Shown here piece by piece: positions 19,690 to 28,382 of a DNA stretch of 52,257 nucleotides. Source of the stretch: an uncultured Chromatiaceae bacterium. GTDB taxonomy: Bacteria > Pseudomonadota > Gammaproteobacteria > Enterobacterales > Alteromonadaceae. Both the position numbers and the translations under genes were made by a program. How positions within the stretch are numbered: the stretch's first letter is position 1; each line of letters opens with the position of its first letter. The notes under the pieces are model-generated. The model ran no database searches. It was not told the DNA's origin and worked only from the letters and a program-made list of their open reading frames with translations. Location of the stretch: assembly GCA_946482325.1 (NCBI GenBank), contig CAMLRA010000014.1, positions 1 through 52,257 on the forward strand. Direction: 5' to 3'.

Positions 19690-20609
19690 TTGATGTTGTT
19701 ATCGTAAACTGGAATGCCGGTTTGCAGTTAAAAGCTTGTGTTGAATCGGTTATTCATTTCAGTGCGGGTATAGTCGGGAAAATTATCGTGGTCGATAACG
19801 GTTCCTCCGATCATTCGATGCAACTTATCGAGAATATGACTTTCGTTCAGTCGGTATTCCTGGCTGAAAATGCCGGTTTTGCCCGTGGCTGTAATCAGGG
19901 CGCCCAGCACGCGACCAGCCCGTACATTCTGTTTTTAAACCCGGATGCTGCGGTTTATGCAGATACATTGCCAACGGTGTTTGCCTGTATGGAAAGTTCG
20001 GACCATCAGATGACAGGTATTTGTGGGGTGCGATTGCTCGATGAAAATGGGCACGTCGCACGCAGCTGTTCACGTTATCCATCGGCATTACGATGCGCGG
20101 CACAGTCTTTAGGGCTTGATAAATTTTTGCCGCGTTTTGGCGCGGCAATGACCGAATGGGATCACCTTGACAATCGTTATGTCGATCAGGTGATTGGTGC
20201 ATTTTTTCTGGTTCGACGTGACCTTTTTATTCAGCTAGACGGGTTTGATGAACAATTTTTTGTTTACTATGAAGAAGTTGATTTTGCCTACCGTGCAAGG
20301 AAAGCTGGCTTTCGTAGTTATTACCTGAATGACACCAGTGCTTTTCATCTTGGTGGAGGTGTCTCGAACCAAGTCAAAGCGCGACGGTTGTTTTATACAT
20401 TAAGAAGCCGGCTGCTCTACGCAGTTAAACATTTTTCGATGCCATCTATCGTCATAGTAGGTCTTGCTACCCTGGTGCTGGAACCATTAACCAGATTGGC
20501 ATTGGCGCTGTTAAAACGTTCCGGCGCGGCTTTCAAAGAGACTCTGAGTGGATTTGCGATGCTATACCGGTGGTTACCTCAATGGTTACTGCACGGCAAA
20601 ACTCGCTGA
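19686..20609 (+). CDS. GT2 family glycosyltransferase, WbbL/rhamnosyltransferase-like
   Basis: A cytoplasmic GT-A fold transferase of family 2. The N terminus VVIVNWNAGLQLKACVESV, the VVDNGSSDHS motif and AENAGFARGCNQG followed by FLNPDA (the DxD-like metal site) are typical of the WbbL branch, many members of which transfer L-rhamnose from dTDP-rhamnose. Further motifs are GAFFLVRRDLF and DEQFFVYYEEVDFAYRARKAG. With rfbBADC in the same operon, a rhamnosyltransferase is a reasonable inference, but acceptor and linkage cannot be read. GTG 19686 overlaps the wzy stop by 4 bases. Confidence 0.85.
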   Translation: MIDVVIVNWNAGLQLKACVESVIHFSAGIVGKIIVVDNGSSDHSMQLIENMTFVQSVFLAENAGFARGCNQGAQHATSPYILFLNPDAAVYADTLPTVFACMESSDHQMTGICGVRLLDENGHVARSCSRYPSALRCAAQSLGLDKFLPRFGAAMTEWDHLDNRYVDQVIGAFFLVRRDLFIQLDGFDEQFFVYYEEVDFAYRARKAGFRSYYLNDTSAFHLGGGVSNQVKARRLFYTLRSRLLYAVKHFSMPSIVIVGLATLVLEPLTRLALALLKRSGAAFKETLSGFAMLYRWLPQWLLHGKTR

Positions 20610-20619
20610 GTAAATTTCG

Positions 20620-21705
20620 ATGAAAATTTTGTTGTTAAGTAAATACTCAAGACTTGGCGCCAGCTCGCGTTTACGTACGATGCAGTTCCTACCGGGACTA
20701 AGTGGCGCTGGATTTGAGGTAGACGTACAGTCACTGTTTGATGATGCCTACCTTAAACAGTTGTATCAAAAAAAGGGTCGTAGCCTAGTTCACATGCTGA
20801 AGTGTTATTTGGGACGATTACTTATACTGTTTGAGGTCAAACAGTATGATGCGGTCTGGCTTGAGTATGAATTGCTACCTTATTTTCCGGCATGGCTGGA
20901 GAGTTATCTAAATTGGCGCAAAGTCCCCTATATCGTCGATTATGATGATGCGCTATTTCACAACTACGATCTGTCTGGGAATCCATTGCTTCGCAAATTG
21001 CTCGGCAGCAAAATTGATCAGGTGATGGCGAAAGCTGATGCCGTCTGTGTTGGTAACCAGTATTTAAAACAAAGAGCATTAAAAGCCGGAGTACAGCGCA
21101 TTTATTGGGTACCGACTGTTATAGATTTGGCGCGTTACCCTGTCGACACCGCTAAATTGAAAAACACAGCCCCGGTTTTTGGCTGGATTGGTTCTCCGGC
21201 GACCCAGTCGTATCTAATGATGATTGCTCCGGCACTTTCAAAAGCTCTTGCCCAATGTGGTGGCCGTTTGGTGCTGATAGGTGCAAACAGCGATGTGTTG
21301 CCGCATTTTGCTGGCTGTGACATTGAACTACGGTCCTGGTCGGAAGCAACAGAAGTGCAGGATATCAGCAATTTTGATGTGGGTTTGATGCCGCTGCCGG
21401 ATGGGCCCTGGGAGCGTGGCAAGTGTGGCTACAAGCTCATTCAGTATATGGCCTGTGCCGTTCCGGTGGTCGCTTCGCCAGTCGGTGCGAATGTAGATAT
21501 AGTGCAGGGCAGTGGCTCTGGTCTGCTGGCATCTACAGAAAATGAATGGTTCGATGCATTAGTAACGTTAGCGACAGATACTGAGTTGTGTCAGCGTTAC
21601 GGGGATGCTGGGCGCGCTGCGGTAGAAAACGTATATTCGTTGCAAGCGCAACTCCCTGAACTTACTCGTATTTTTACTACTCTTCAAAGGATTTCAGCTC
21701 CCTGA
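20620..21705 (+). CDS. GT4-like family glycosyltransferase
   Basis: A 361-residue GT-B fold transferase. The N terminus ILLLSKYSRLGASSRLRTMQ is followed by a central AVWLEYELLPYFP and VDYDDALFHNY. The C-terminal nucleotide-sugar-binding half contains PVFGWIGSPATQSYL, NFDVGLMPLPDGPWERGKCG and YKLIQYMACAVPVVASPVG, the usual retaining GT4 donor loop. Donor and acceptor are unknown. It lies 10 bases after the GT2 gene and its TGA shares one base with the asnB ATG (TGATG). Confidence 0.82.
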   Translation: MKILLLSKYSRLGASSRLRTMQFLPGLSGAGFEVDVQSLFDDAYLKQLYQKKGRSLVHMLKCYLGRLLILFEVKQYDAVWLEYELLPYFPAWLESYLNWRKVPYIVDYDDALFHNYDLSGNPLLRKLLGSKIDQVMAKADAVCVGNQYLKQRALKAGVQRIYWVPTVIDLARYPVDTAKLKNTAPVFGWIGSPATQSYLMMIAPALSKALAQCGGRLVLIGANSDVLPHFAGCDIELRSWSEATEVQDISNFDVGLMPLPDGPWERGKCGYKLIQYMACAVPVVASPVGANVDIVQGSGSGLLASTENEWFDALVTLATDTELCQRYGDAGRAAVENVYSLQAQLPELTRIFTTLQRISAP

Positions 21706-23657
21706 TGTGTGGATTTATCGGTTTTAGCCGGATAGACGGCATAGACAATCAGCAAATTGCACAGCAAATGTGTCAGAAAATTGCCCATCGAGGTCCTGAT
21801 AGTGAAGGGATATGGCAGACTGAAGGCGTCCCTGTAGTGCTGGGACACCGTCGCCTTTCGATTGTTGATTTATCTGCGGCCGGACATCAACCGATGTTGT
21901 CGGATACAGGTCGGTATGTCATAGCATACAACGGGGAAGTGTATAACCATGTTCAATTGCGCGAGCTACTGCAGGCTGAGGGTTACGCTATTCACTGGCG
22001 TGGACATTCAGACACTGAAACATTATTAGCCTGCATGGAGGCTTGGGGGCTGCTTAGAACCCTGCAATTAGCTGTCGGAATGTTTGCCTTTGCCTTGTGG
22101 GATCAACAAAGCCGACAGCTGACTTTAGCGCGGGATCGCATGGGCGAAAAGCCGCTTTATTGGGGATGGCAGGGTGATGTGCTGTTATTTGGTTCAGAAT
22201 TAAAAGCCCTCAAAGCACACCCGGCATTTAAAGCGGATATCAGTAGAGACGCGCTGACCTTATTAGTCCGTCATTGCTATATTCCGGCGCCTTTTTCGAT
22301 TTATCAGGGTTTCTATAAATTGAAACCCGGCCATTATTTGCAGCTTGAGCTCGATGTACCGCAGCGTGCCAAGCTTGCGGTAGAACAGGCTTATTGGTCT
22401 TTTAATCAGATGGTTGCACAAAGTCAGGCTGCACCATTCACAGGGACTGAGGCAGAAGCGACTGATCAGCTGGAAGCCATGTTGACTCAAAGTATCCGCG
22501 GTCAAATGTTGGCCGATGTCCCACTAGGGGCCTTTCTGAGCGGCGGGGTAGACAGTAGCTCTGTGGTCGCTTTGATGCAGGCGAACTGTCAGCGACCGGT
22601 GAAAACTTTTACCATTGGCTTTAATGAAGCAGGATTCGACGAAGCGGTGTGTGCCAAAGATGTCGCTCGGCATTTGCGCACAGACCATACAGAATTATAT
22701 GTCAGTCCGCAGAATGCCCTTGATGTCATCCCCAGGTTGCCCTCTATGTACTGCGAGCCATTTGCCGACAGTTCGCAAATTCCTACATTCCTGGTGAGCC
22801 AGCTGGCGAGGCAGCATGTCACAGTGGCGCTGAGCGGGGACGGTGGCGATGAGTTGTTTGGCGGCTACAACCGGCATCTGGCGGCAGGTCAGATTTGGGG
22901 GCCATTCCAAAAAGCACCGTTTTTTTGTCGCAAAGCTGCTGCAGGCCTTCTCAATGCAGTCCCACCAAAACGTTGGGATCAGCTGTTTGCGATAGCAAAA
23001 CCACTGCTTCCAAAAAAGCTACAGCTGGCTATTCCGGGCGAGAAAGCCCGTAAACTGGCAGAAGTGCTGGCATTGCCTGATGGTCAACAGTTTTATCGGC
23101 GTTTAACCAGTCATTGGCATGAGCCTGAAAGCGTGGTGTTGGGAGGAACTGAACCGAAGACAATGTTGACTGATCCGTCGCTGTGGCCGAATACGGATAG
23201 CCTTGAGCATTATATGATGGCGATGGACGCACAAACCTACATGGCTGACGATATCCTTACCAAAGTTGACCGGGCAGCAATGGCAACAAGCCTCGAAACC
23301 CGTGTACCTATGCTGGACCATCGCTTAGTGGAGTTTGCGTGGCAATTGCCTTTGCATCTTAAGATACGCCAAGGGCAAGGGAAATGGTTGTTACGGCAGG
23401 TTCTTTATCGTCATGTACCGAAAGCGTTGATTGAAAGACCTAAGATGGGTTTTGGTATTCCGCTAGATCAATGGTTGCGTGGACCATTAAGAGATTGGGC
23501 AGCGCAGCTGTTAGATAACCGTTTGCTGGACCAGCAAGGTTATTTCCGCACCGAAACCATCAGAACGATGTGGTTGCAGCATCAGAGCGGCAGTCATAAT
23601 TGGCAGTATCATTTATGGAATGTGTTGATGTTTCAGGCCTGGCTGGCTGAACAATGA
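21705..23657 (+). CDS. asnB: Glutamine-dependent asparagine synthetase-like amidotransferase (AsnB/WbpS type)
   Basis: A 650-residue class II glutamine amidotransferase fused to an ATP-pyrophosphatase synthetase domain. The N-terminal nucleophile Cys2 is in MCGFIGFSR, and the glutaminase domain continues with IAHRGPDSEGIW, HRRLSIVDLS and YNGEVYNH. The synthetase domain has the PP-loop PLGAFLSGGVDSSSVVALM, and later SGDGGDELFGGYNRH. In polysaccharide loci such proteins often amidate uronic acids rather than make free asparagine. The TviB/TviC-like enzymes upstream would provide a HexNAcA substrate, so that role is the better inference here. Confidence 0.9.
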   Translation: MCGFIGFSRIDGIDNQQIAQQMCQKIAHRGPDSEGIWQTEGVPVVLGHRRLSIVDLSAAGHQPMLSDTGRYVIAYNGEVYNHVQLRELLQAEGYAIHWRGHSDTETLLACMEAWGLLRTLQLAVGMFAFALWDQQSRQLTLARDRMGEKPLYWGWQGDVLLFGSELKALKAHPAFKADISRDALTLLVRHCYIPAPFSIYQGFYKLKPGHYLQLELDVPQRAKLAVEQAYWSFNQMVAQSQAAPFTGTEAEATDQLEAMLTQSIRGQMLADVPLGAFLSGGVDSSSVVALMQANCQRPVKTFTIGFNEAGFDEAVCAKDVARHLRTDHTELYVSPQNALDVIPRLPSMYCEPFADSSQIPTFLVSQLARQHVTVALSGDGGDELFGGYNRHLAAGQIWGPFQKAPFFCRKAAAGLLNAVPPKRWDQLFAIAKPLLPKKLQLAIPGEKARKLAEVLALPDGQQFYRRLTSHWHEPESVVLGGTEPKTMLTDPSLWPNTDSLEHYMMAMDAQTYMADDILTKVDRAAMATSLETRVPMLDHRLVEFAWQLPLHLKIRQGQGKWLLRQVLYRHVPKALIERPKMGFGIPLDQWLRGPLRDWAAQLLDNRLLDQQGYFRTETIRTMWLQHQSGSHNWQYHLWNVLMFQAWLAEQ

Positions 23658-24778
23658 AGTTTTTATTGATTGCAGGGTACAGCGAATCCCTGACTAATTT
23701 TCGCGGCCCATTGATTGACGCGCTGATCGCCAACGGTCAGGAAGTACACGCGGCAGCACCTGGACTTTGTGAGCATCCCGAAGTGGCAGCAAAATTGTTA
23801 GCCAAAGGGGTTAGCATCCATAGTGTGTCAATGAACCGTACCGGGATGAATCCCTGGCATGATCTGAAAACACTGTTGTGTTTATATCGCTTAATGCGAC
23901 AAATTCGGCCTGACCGGGTGTTGGGTTATACCATTAAGCCGGTTATCTATGGTTCACTAGCGGCTTGGTTGGCGCAGGTGCCTCAACGGTATGCTTTGGT
24001 TACCGGATTAGGTTATGCCTTTGCCGGTGAAGCTGGTCAACGTTCTTTCCTGCGTAGTATAGCGACACGTCTTTATCAGGTTGCCTTGCATTTTACGCAT
24101 AGGGTTTTTTTTCAAAACCCTGATGACAGAGATTTGTTTGTTCAACGGGGAATTCTACCGACGACAACCAAAACTGTTGTTGTGAATGGTTCAGGTATTG
24201 ATATCAGCGTGTTTAGGCCTGTACCTCTGCCATCAGAGCCGGCATTTTTGCTGATTGCCCGCTTGTTGGGCGACAAAGGTGTGCGTGAATTTGTCGCGGC
24301 GGCGCGTTTGGTTCGCCGAGAATATCCGCATTGCAAGTTTCGTGTAGCTGGTTGGATTGATGATTCTCCGGACGCTATCACACAACCAGAGCTGGAGCAA
24401 TGGATTCAGGATGGCGTGATAGAGTTTCTGGGCCGACTGAAAGATGTGCGACCGGCCATTGCGGATAGTTCGGTTTATGTGTTGCCGTCCTACAGGGAAG
24501 GGACGCCAAGAACCGTTTTAGAAGCGATGGCAATGTCGAGGGCTATTATCACGACCGATGCACCGGGATGCCGTGAAACCGTAGTTCCTGGCGTGAATGG
24601 TTTATTAGTGCCGATAAAGTCGGCCGCAGAGTTGGCAGAGTCGATGTTAGCTTTGTTGCGTGAACCTCAGCTAGTTGAAGCGATGGGGCTGCAAGGGCGG
24701 CTGATTGCTGAAAAAAAATATGATGTACACAAGGTTAATCAACAGATGTTGACAACTATGGGAATTTCCACAAATTGA
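23654..24778 (+). CDS. GT4 family glycosyltransferase (PglA/WbpX-like)
   Basis: A 374-residue GT-B retaining glycosyltransferase. The N-terminal FLLIAGYSESLTNFRGPLID, the middle RPDRVLGYTIKPVIYGSLAA and ALVTGLGYAFAGE, and the donor-site block VLPSYREGTPRTVLEAMAM with IITTDAPGCRETV are characteristic of the group that extends an undecaprenyl-linked first sugar. It stands directly before the PglC-like initiating transferase with a 4-base overlap, so it may add the second sugar. Linkage and donor are not readable. Confidence 0.85.
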   Translation: MKFLLIAGYSESLTNFRGPLIDALIANGQEVHAAAPGLCEHPEVAAKLLAKGVSIHSVSMNRTGMNPWHDLKTLLCLYRLMRQIRPDRVLGYTIKPVIYGSLAAWLAQVPQRYALVTGLGYAFAGEAGQRSFLRSIATRLYQVALHFTHRVFFQNPDDRDLFVQRGILPTTTKTVVVNGSGIDISVFRPVPLPSEPAFLLIARLLGDKGVREFVAAARLVRREYPHCKFRVAGWIDDSPDAITQPELEQWIQDGVIEFLGRLKDVRPAIADSSVYVLPSYREGTPRTVLEAMAMSRAIITTDAPGCRETVVPGVNGLLVPIKSAAELAESMLALLREPQLVEAMGLQGRLIAEKKYDVHKVNQQMLTTMGISTN

Positions 24779-25368
24779 AACGCTTGATCGATTTTCTAGC
24801 CGCTGCCGCCGGACTTATCTGCTTTTGGCCGGTTTTGCTGGTTGTTGCTTTTTTAGTGCGACGTAAACTCGGTTCGCCTGTGGTCTTCAGTCAGGTCAGG
24901 CCTGGTCTTGGCGGTAAACCATTTCGCATGTACAAGTTCCGGACTATGACTGACGCCAGAGATGACCATGGTCAGTTGTTACCCGATGAGGTACGTTTAA
25001 CGGCATTTGGCCGTTTTCTGCGTTCGACCAGTCTGGATGAATTGCCTGAACTGTGGAACGTGTTCAAAGGAGAGATGAGCCTGGTCGGGCCGCGTCCTCT
25101 ACTGATGGAGTATCTGCCGCTTTATACCGCAGAGCAGGCCCGGCGCCATGAAGCACGTCCTGGCATTACCGGGTGGGCGCAGGTCAATGGCCGGAATGCC
25201 ATCAGTTGGGAGGATAAGTTCCGCCTCGATGTCTGGTATGTAGACAACCAAAGCTTGTGGCTGGATATCCGTATTTTATGGATGACAGTAAAAAAAGTTC
25301 TGGTCAGAGAAGGGATCGCCGCCGAAGGCGAAGCGACTACCACAAAATTTACCGGGAGTGCCCAATGA
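24775..25368 (+). CDS. PglC-like monotopic phosphoglycosyl transferase (initiating sugar transferase)
   Basis: It transfers a sugar-1-phosphate from a UDP-sugar to undecaprenyl phosphate on the inner membrane. The 197-residue single-domain form is like PglC and WsaP-short types, not the long WbaP/WcaJ form. It has one N-terminal re-entrant helix ([19 protein letters not shown]), a KFRTM motif, [19 protein letters not shown] with the catalytic [15 protein letters not shown] and [19 protein letters not shown]. The TTG at 24775 overlaps the previous stop by 4 bases (TTGA) and is the only sensible start. A second, unrelated initiating enzyme is encoded at 33939. Confidence 0.92.
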   Translation: MKRLIDFLAAAAGLICFWPVLLVVAFLVRRKLGSPVVFSQVRPGLGGKPFRMYKFRTMTDARDDHGQLLPDEVRLTAFGRFLRSTSLDELPELWNVFKGEMSLVGPRPLLMEYLPLYTAEQARRHEARPGITGWAQVNGRNAISWEDKFRLDVWYVDNQSLWLDIRILWMTVKKVLVREGIAAEGEATTTKFTGSAQ

Positions 25369-26006
25369 AAAATCTGATTTTTGTCGGTGCCGGTGGCTTT
25401 TTTCTCGAGCTCTATGACTATCTGCTGACCGACAACGCAGCGCTGTCAACTGTGCACCTCAAAGGTGTTTTGGATGACGCAAAAGAGTGTGCACAACAGC
25501 TATTACCGCATTTAGGCGCTGTGGCAGATTATCAGCCACAAGCCGATGATGTGTTTTTGATCACTATTGGCAATGTACTGCATCGCAAACGTTGTTTTGA
25601 CCTATTGAAACAAAAAGCCGCAAATTTTTACACCTATGTCCACCCCAGTGCTCTGGTTGCGCCGAGCGCAGCGCTTGGTGAAGGTTGTATCGTCGCGCCT
25701 TTTTCTATCGTTAACGCCCGTGCTGAGCTTGCTGCCAACGTGGCGGTCAATGTGCATTGCAGTGTCGGACACGAATCAAAAATTGGTTTTAGTTGCGTGT
25801 TATCACCCTATGCAGCAGTAAATGGTAGTGCAAAAGTCGGAGATTTATGTTTCCTTGGCACCCGTTCAACCATATTTCCGGGTAAATCTCTCGGTGATAA
25901 GGGTATTGTTGACAGTCATTCTTATGTAAAATCTGACGCCCCCGAAAAATCTATCGTATCTATTCGGGGTGAATATCTTGTCGTACACAACAGATTAATG
26001 AGGTAA
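25365..26006 (+). CDS. PglD-like acetyl/acyltransferase (left-handed beta-helix)
   Basis: A 213-residue sugar O/N-acyltransferase of the PglD/NeuD type. The N-terminal substrate-binding Rossmann-like domain starts IFVGAGGFFLELYDYL. The C-terminal hexapeptide repeats include HPSALVAPSAALGEGCIVAP and NVHCSVGHESKIG with the likely catalytic His. ATG 25365 overlaps the previous stop by 4 bases; the frame is open upstream but that would lie inside the PglC-like gene. It is followed 3 bases later by an acyl carrier protein gene, so an ACP-bound acyl donor instead of acetyl-CoA is possible (inference). Confidence 0.87.
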   Translation: MKNLIFVGAGGFFLELYDYLLTDNAALSTVHLKGVLDDAKECAQQLLPHLGAVADYQPQADDVFLITIGNVLHRKRCFDLLKQKAANFYTYVHPSALVAPSAALGEGCIVAPFSIVNARAELAANVAVNVHCSVGHESKIGFSCVLSPYAAVNGSAKVGDLCFLGTRSTIFPGKSLGDKGIVDSHSYVKSDAPEKSIVSIRGEYLVVHNRLMR

Positions 26007-26009
26007 GCC

Positions 26010-26246
26010 ATGTCGCAAGCGACTTTAATTCAGTGTTTTGCAGAGTCACTCGGCATCCCGGCGGAACAGGTCACGGATGAACTTCAATACAATACGATCC
26101 CACAATGGGACTCGGTTGCGCACATGACGCTGATCGCTGCTTTGGAAGATGCGTTTGATATCATGCTGGATACGGACGACATCATTGACATGAGTTCAGT
26201 CGCTAAAGCCAAAGAGATCCTTGCTCGCTATGAGGTCAGCCTCTGA
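26010..26246 (+). CDS. Dedicated acyl carrier protein
   Basis: A 78-residue acidic, helical carrier protein. The 4'-phosphopantetheine site is S35 in PQWDSVAHM, where DSV replaces the more common DSL of fatty-acid ACPs. It is not the housekeeping acpP, judging by its position between an acyltransferase and a reductase gene. It probably carries an acyl or aminoacyl group activated by the AMP-forming ligase at 27006 and handled by the SDR and the LuxE/LuxC-like proteins. Confidence 0.9.
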   Translation: MSQATLIQCFAESLGIPAEQVTDELQYNTIPQWDSVAHMTLIAALEDAFDIMLDTDDIIDMSSVAKAKEILARYEVSL

Positions 26247-26247
26247 C

Positions 26248-26988
26248 ATGCTGCTGAAGGACAAAGTTTGTATAGTGACAGGCGCGACTCGTGGCATTGG
26301 CTTGGCTATTGCCCGTTTTTTTGCAGCAGAAGGCGCCTGGGTTTTCGTCAATGGCAGGGATCCGGAGCGTGTCAATGACGTCGTGGCAGAATTGCAAACA
26401 GCCGGCGGTCACGCAGACGCTTTTGTCTGTGATGTTGCTGATCCGAACTCGGTCAAATTGGCCTACAAAGAATTCCTGACCAAATCCAAAACCATAGATG
26501 TGTTGGTGAATAACGCTGGTATTCTTGATGACGCATTAATAGGGATGGTCACACCGGCTCAAATCGAACGGACGTTTTCCATCAATACCTATGCGGTGTT
26601 GTACATGAGTCAGTATGCAGCCCGAATCATGGCAAAAGCCAAGGCCGGCAGTATTGTCAATCTGACGTCTATTATCGGCACCAATGGCAATAGCGGTCAG
26701 GCAGTCTATGGTGGCTCCAAAGCAGCCGTCATTGGTATCACGAAATCATTAGCGAAAGAGTTGGCGATCAGTAATATCCGCGTCAATGCGATTGCCCCCG
26801 GCTTTATCGATACCGATATGGCGCGTTCTATCCCACCTGCGGTATTCGAAACACGGGTCCACTCCGTGGCGATGAAACGAATTGGTTCGCCGGAAGAAAT
26901 TGCCGGTGTCGCAGCATTTTTGGGTTCAGATTTATCCGCTTATGTCACAGGCCAGATTATTGGTGTGGACGGCGGTATGTTAATTTAA
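26248..26988 (+). CDS. Short-chain dehydrogenase/reductase, FabG-like
   Basis: A 246-residue classical SDR close to 3-oxoacyl-ACP reductase FabG. It has the cofactor motif TGATRGIGLAIA, NNAG (VLVNNAGILDD), the Ser-Tyr-Lys active site (NLTSIIGTNGNSGQ, VYGGSKAAVIG), PGFIDTDMA and a C-terminal VTGQIIGVDGGM. I take ATG 26248, which starts one base after the ACP stop (26246) and gives the usual N terminus; the frame extends to a TTG at 26221 inside the ACP gene. Next to an ACP it most likely reduces a 3-ketoacyl chain to 3-hydroxyacyl, but reduction of an aldehyde to an alcohol is another possibility. Confidence 0.9.
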   Translation: MLLKDKVCIVTGATRGIGLAIARFFAAEGAWVFVNGRDPERVNDVVAELQTAGGHADAFVCDVADPNSVKLAYKEFLTKSKTIDVLVNNAGILDDALIGMVTPAQIERTFSINTYAVLYMSQYAARIMAKAKAGSIVNLTSIIGTNGNSGQAVYGGSKAAVIGITKSLAKELAISNIRVNAIAPGFIDTDMARSIPPAVFETRVHSVAMKRIGSPEEIAGVAAFLGSDLSAYVTGQIIGVDGGMLI

Positions 26989-27005
26989 TGGCAAAGGCCT
27001 GAACC

Positions 27006-28382
27006 ATGAGCTTTTTTTGGGATTTAGCGCAGGCGGAGCCAATGGCAATTGCCTTGGTTGACTCGCAGGCTGGTGAGGTTAGTTACGCCGAGTTAGGTCA
27101 GCGCGTCGAGGCTTGCATTGCTCAGCTACCGGCGACCCGGTCTCTGCTAGCGCTTTGTATGGACACTGATTTATCGAGTGTTTGCTGGTATTTGGCTGCA
27201 TTGCAAGCCGGTCACCCGTTGATGCTGCTTGATACCTCGTTAGATCCTGATTTAATGCAAGCATTATTAGTCACCTACAGGCCAAACGTATTACTGCGTG
27301 GCGAGGTTGTGTCGCTGCAGCATCAGGAACCACTGTCTCTGCATGCCGATCTGGCGTTGATGTTATCTACCTCAGGTACGACCGGTTCGCCCAAGCTGGT
27401 AAGGTTAAGCCGGCAGAATCTGCAGAGTAATGCCAGTGCCATCGTCGAATATCTAAGGCTGAATGCGACTGAAACCGCCATTACAACGATGCCGTTGCAT
27501 TATTCCTACGGTTTATCCATCCTCAATAGTCATTTGCAGGCTGGTGCCAAGCTCGTGCTCACCGGGCATGGTTTGTTATCCCGCGAGTTTTGGCAATTAG
27601 TTCAGCAACAGCAGGTGACGTCATTGTCTGGCGTGCCTTATATCTGGCAAATGCTGCGTAAAATGCGTTACGAGCGCTTTAAAACTGAATCAGTCCGTTA
27701 TCTGACTCAGGCAGGTGGCCGCTTGGATAACGACAGTTTGTTGTATTTCCAGCAGCAAACGCAGGCGAGACAACAACAATTCGTCGTGATGTATGGGCAG
27801 ACTGAAGCGACCGCCCGTATCGCATACCTACCGCCGGAACTGCTGGCAACAAAAACTGGTTCTATCGGCCGGGCTATTCCGGGAGGGAAACTCTGGTTGC
27901 GTCTGGCAGACGGACAGTTAGTGGATACTGCAGATACTGAAGGTGAACTGATTTATCAGGGGCCAAATGTGATGTTGGGCTATGCAGAAAAACTGACTGA
28001 TCTTGCGCTTGGCGATGAATGCCATGGACAGCTTGCTACCGGCGATATTGGTTATTGCGATCAGGACGGTTGTTTTTATATTACCGGGCGCGCCAAACGA
28101 TTTATTAAGATGTTTGGTTTGCGTATTAGCCTTGATACAGTCGATGACGTTCTGGCGAGGCGTGGACTGGATGCAACCAGTACAGGTCGTGATGACAAGT
28201 TGATGATTTTTATCAGTGAAAGCACTCCGTTAGATCCTGCAGTGCTTGCAACTGAACTTTCCACGTTGTTTAAAATCAATGTCAACGCTATCGCGGTCTA
28301 TCGGATCGCAGCAATACCACGTAGCAGTAATGGCAAAGTTGATGGCAAGGCCATCAAAGCATTGATGGCGGACTATGAATAA
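27006..28382 (+). CDS. AMP-forming acyl/aminoacyl ligase (ANL superfamily)
   Basis: A 458-residue adenylate-forming enzyme that would activate a carboxylic acid with ATP and pass it to the dedicated ACP or to CoA. The P-loop STSGTTGSPKLVRLS (A3 motif), the substrate-side YGQTEATARIAYLP (A5) and TGDIGYCDQDGCFYITGRAKR (A7/A8) are visible, as is the C-terminal lysine motif SSNGKVDGKAIK (A10). It is shorter than the usual 500-550 residues, mainly at the N-terminal side. Substrate identity cannot be read. It overlaps the luxE-like gene by 8 bases. Confidence 0.88.
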   Translation: MSFFWDLAQAEPMAIALVDSQAGEVSYAELGQRVEACIAQLPATRSLLALCMDTDLSSVCWYLAALQAGHPLMLLDTSLDPDLMQALLVTYRPNVLLRGEVVSLQHQEPLSLHADLALMLSTSGTTGSPKLVRLSRQNLQSNASAIVEYLRLNATETAITTMPLHYSYGLSILNSHLQAGAKLVLTGHGLLSREFWQLVQQQQVTSLSGVPYIWQMLRKMRYERFKTESVRYLTQAGGRLDNDSLLYFQQQTQARQQQFVVMYGQTEATARIAYLPPELLATKTGSIGRAIPGGKLWLRLADGQLVDTADTEGELIYQGPNVMLGYAEKLTDLALGDECHGQLATGDIGYCDQDGCFYITGRAKRFIKMFGLRISLDTVDDVLARRGLDATSTGRDDKLMIFISESTPLDPAVLATELSTLFKINVNAIAVYRIAAIPRSSNGKVDGKAIKALMADYE

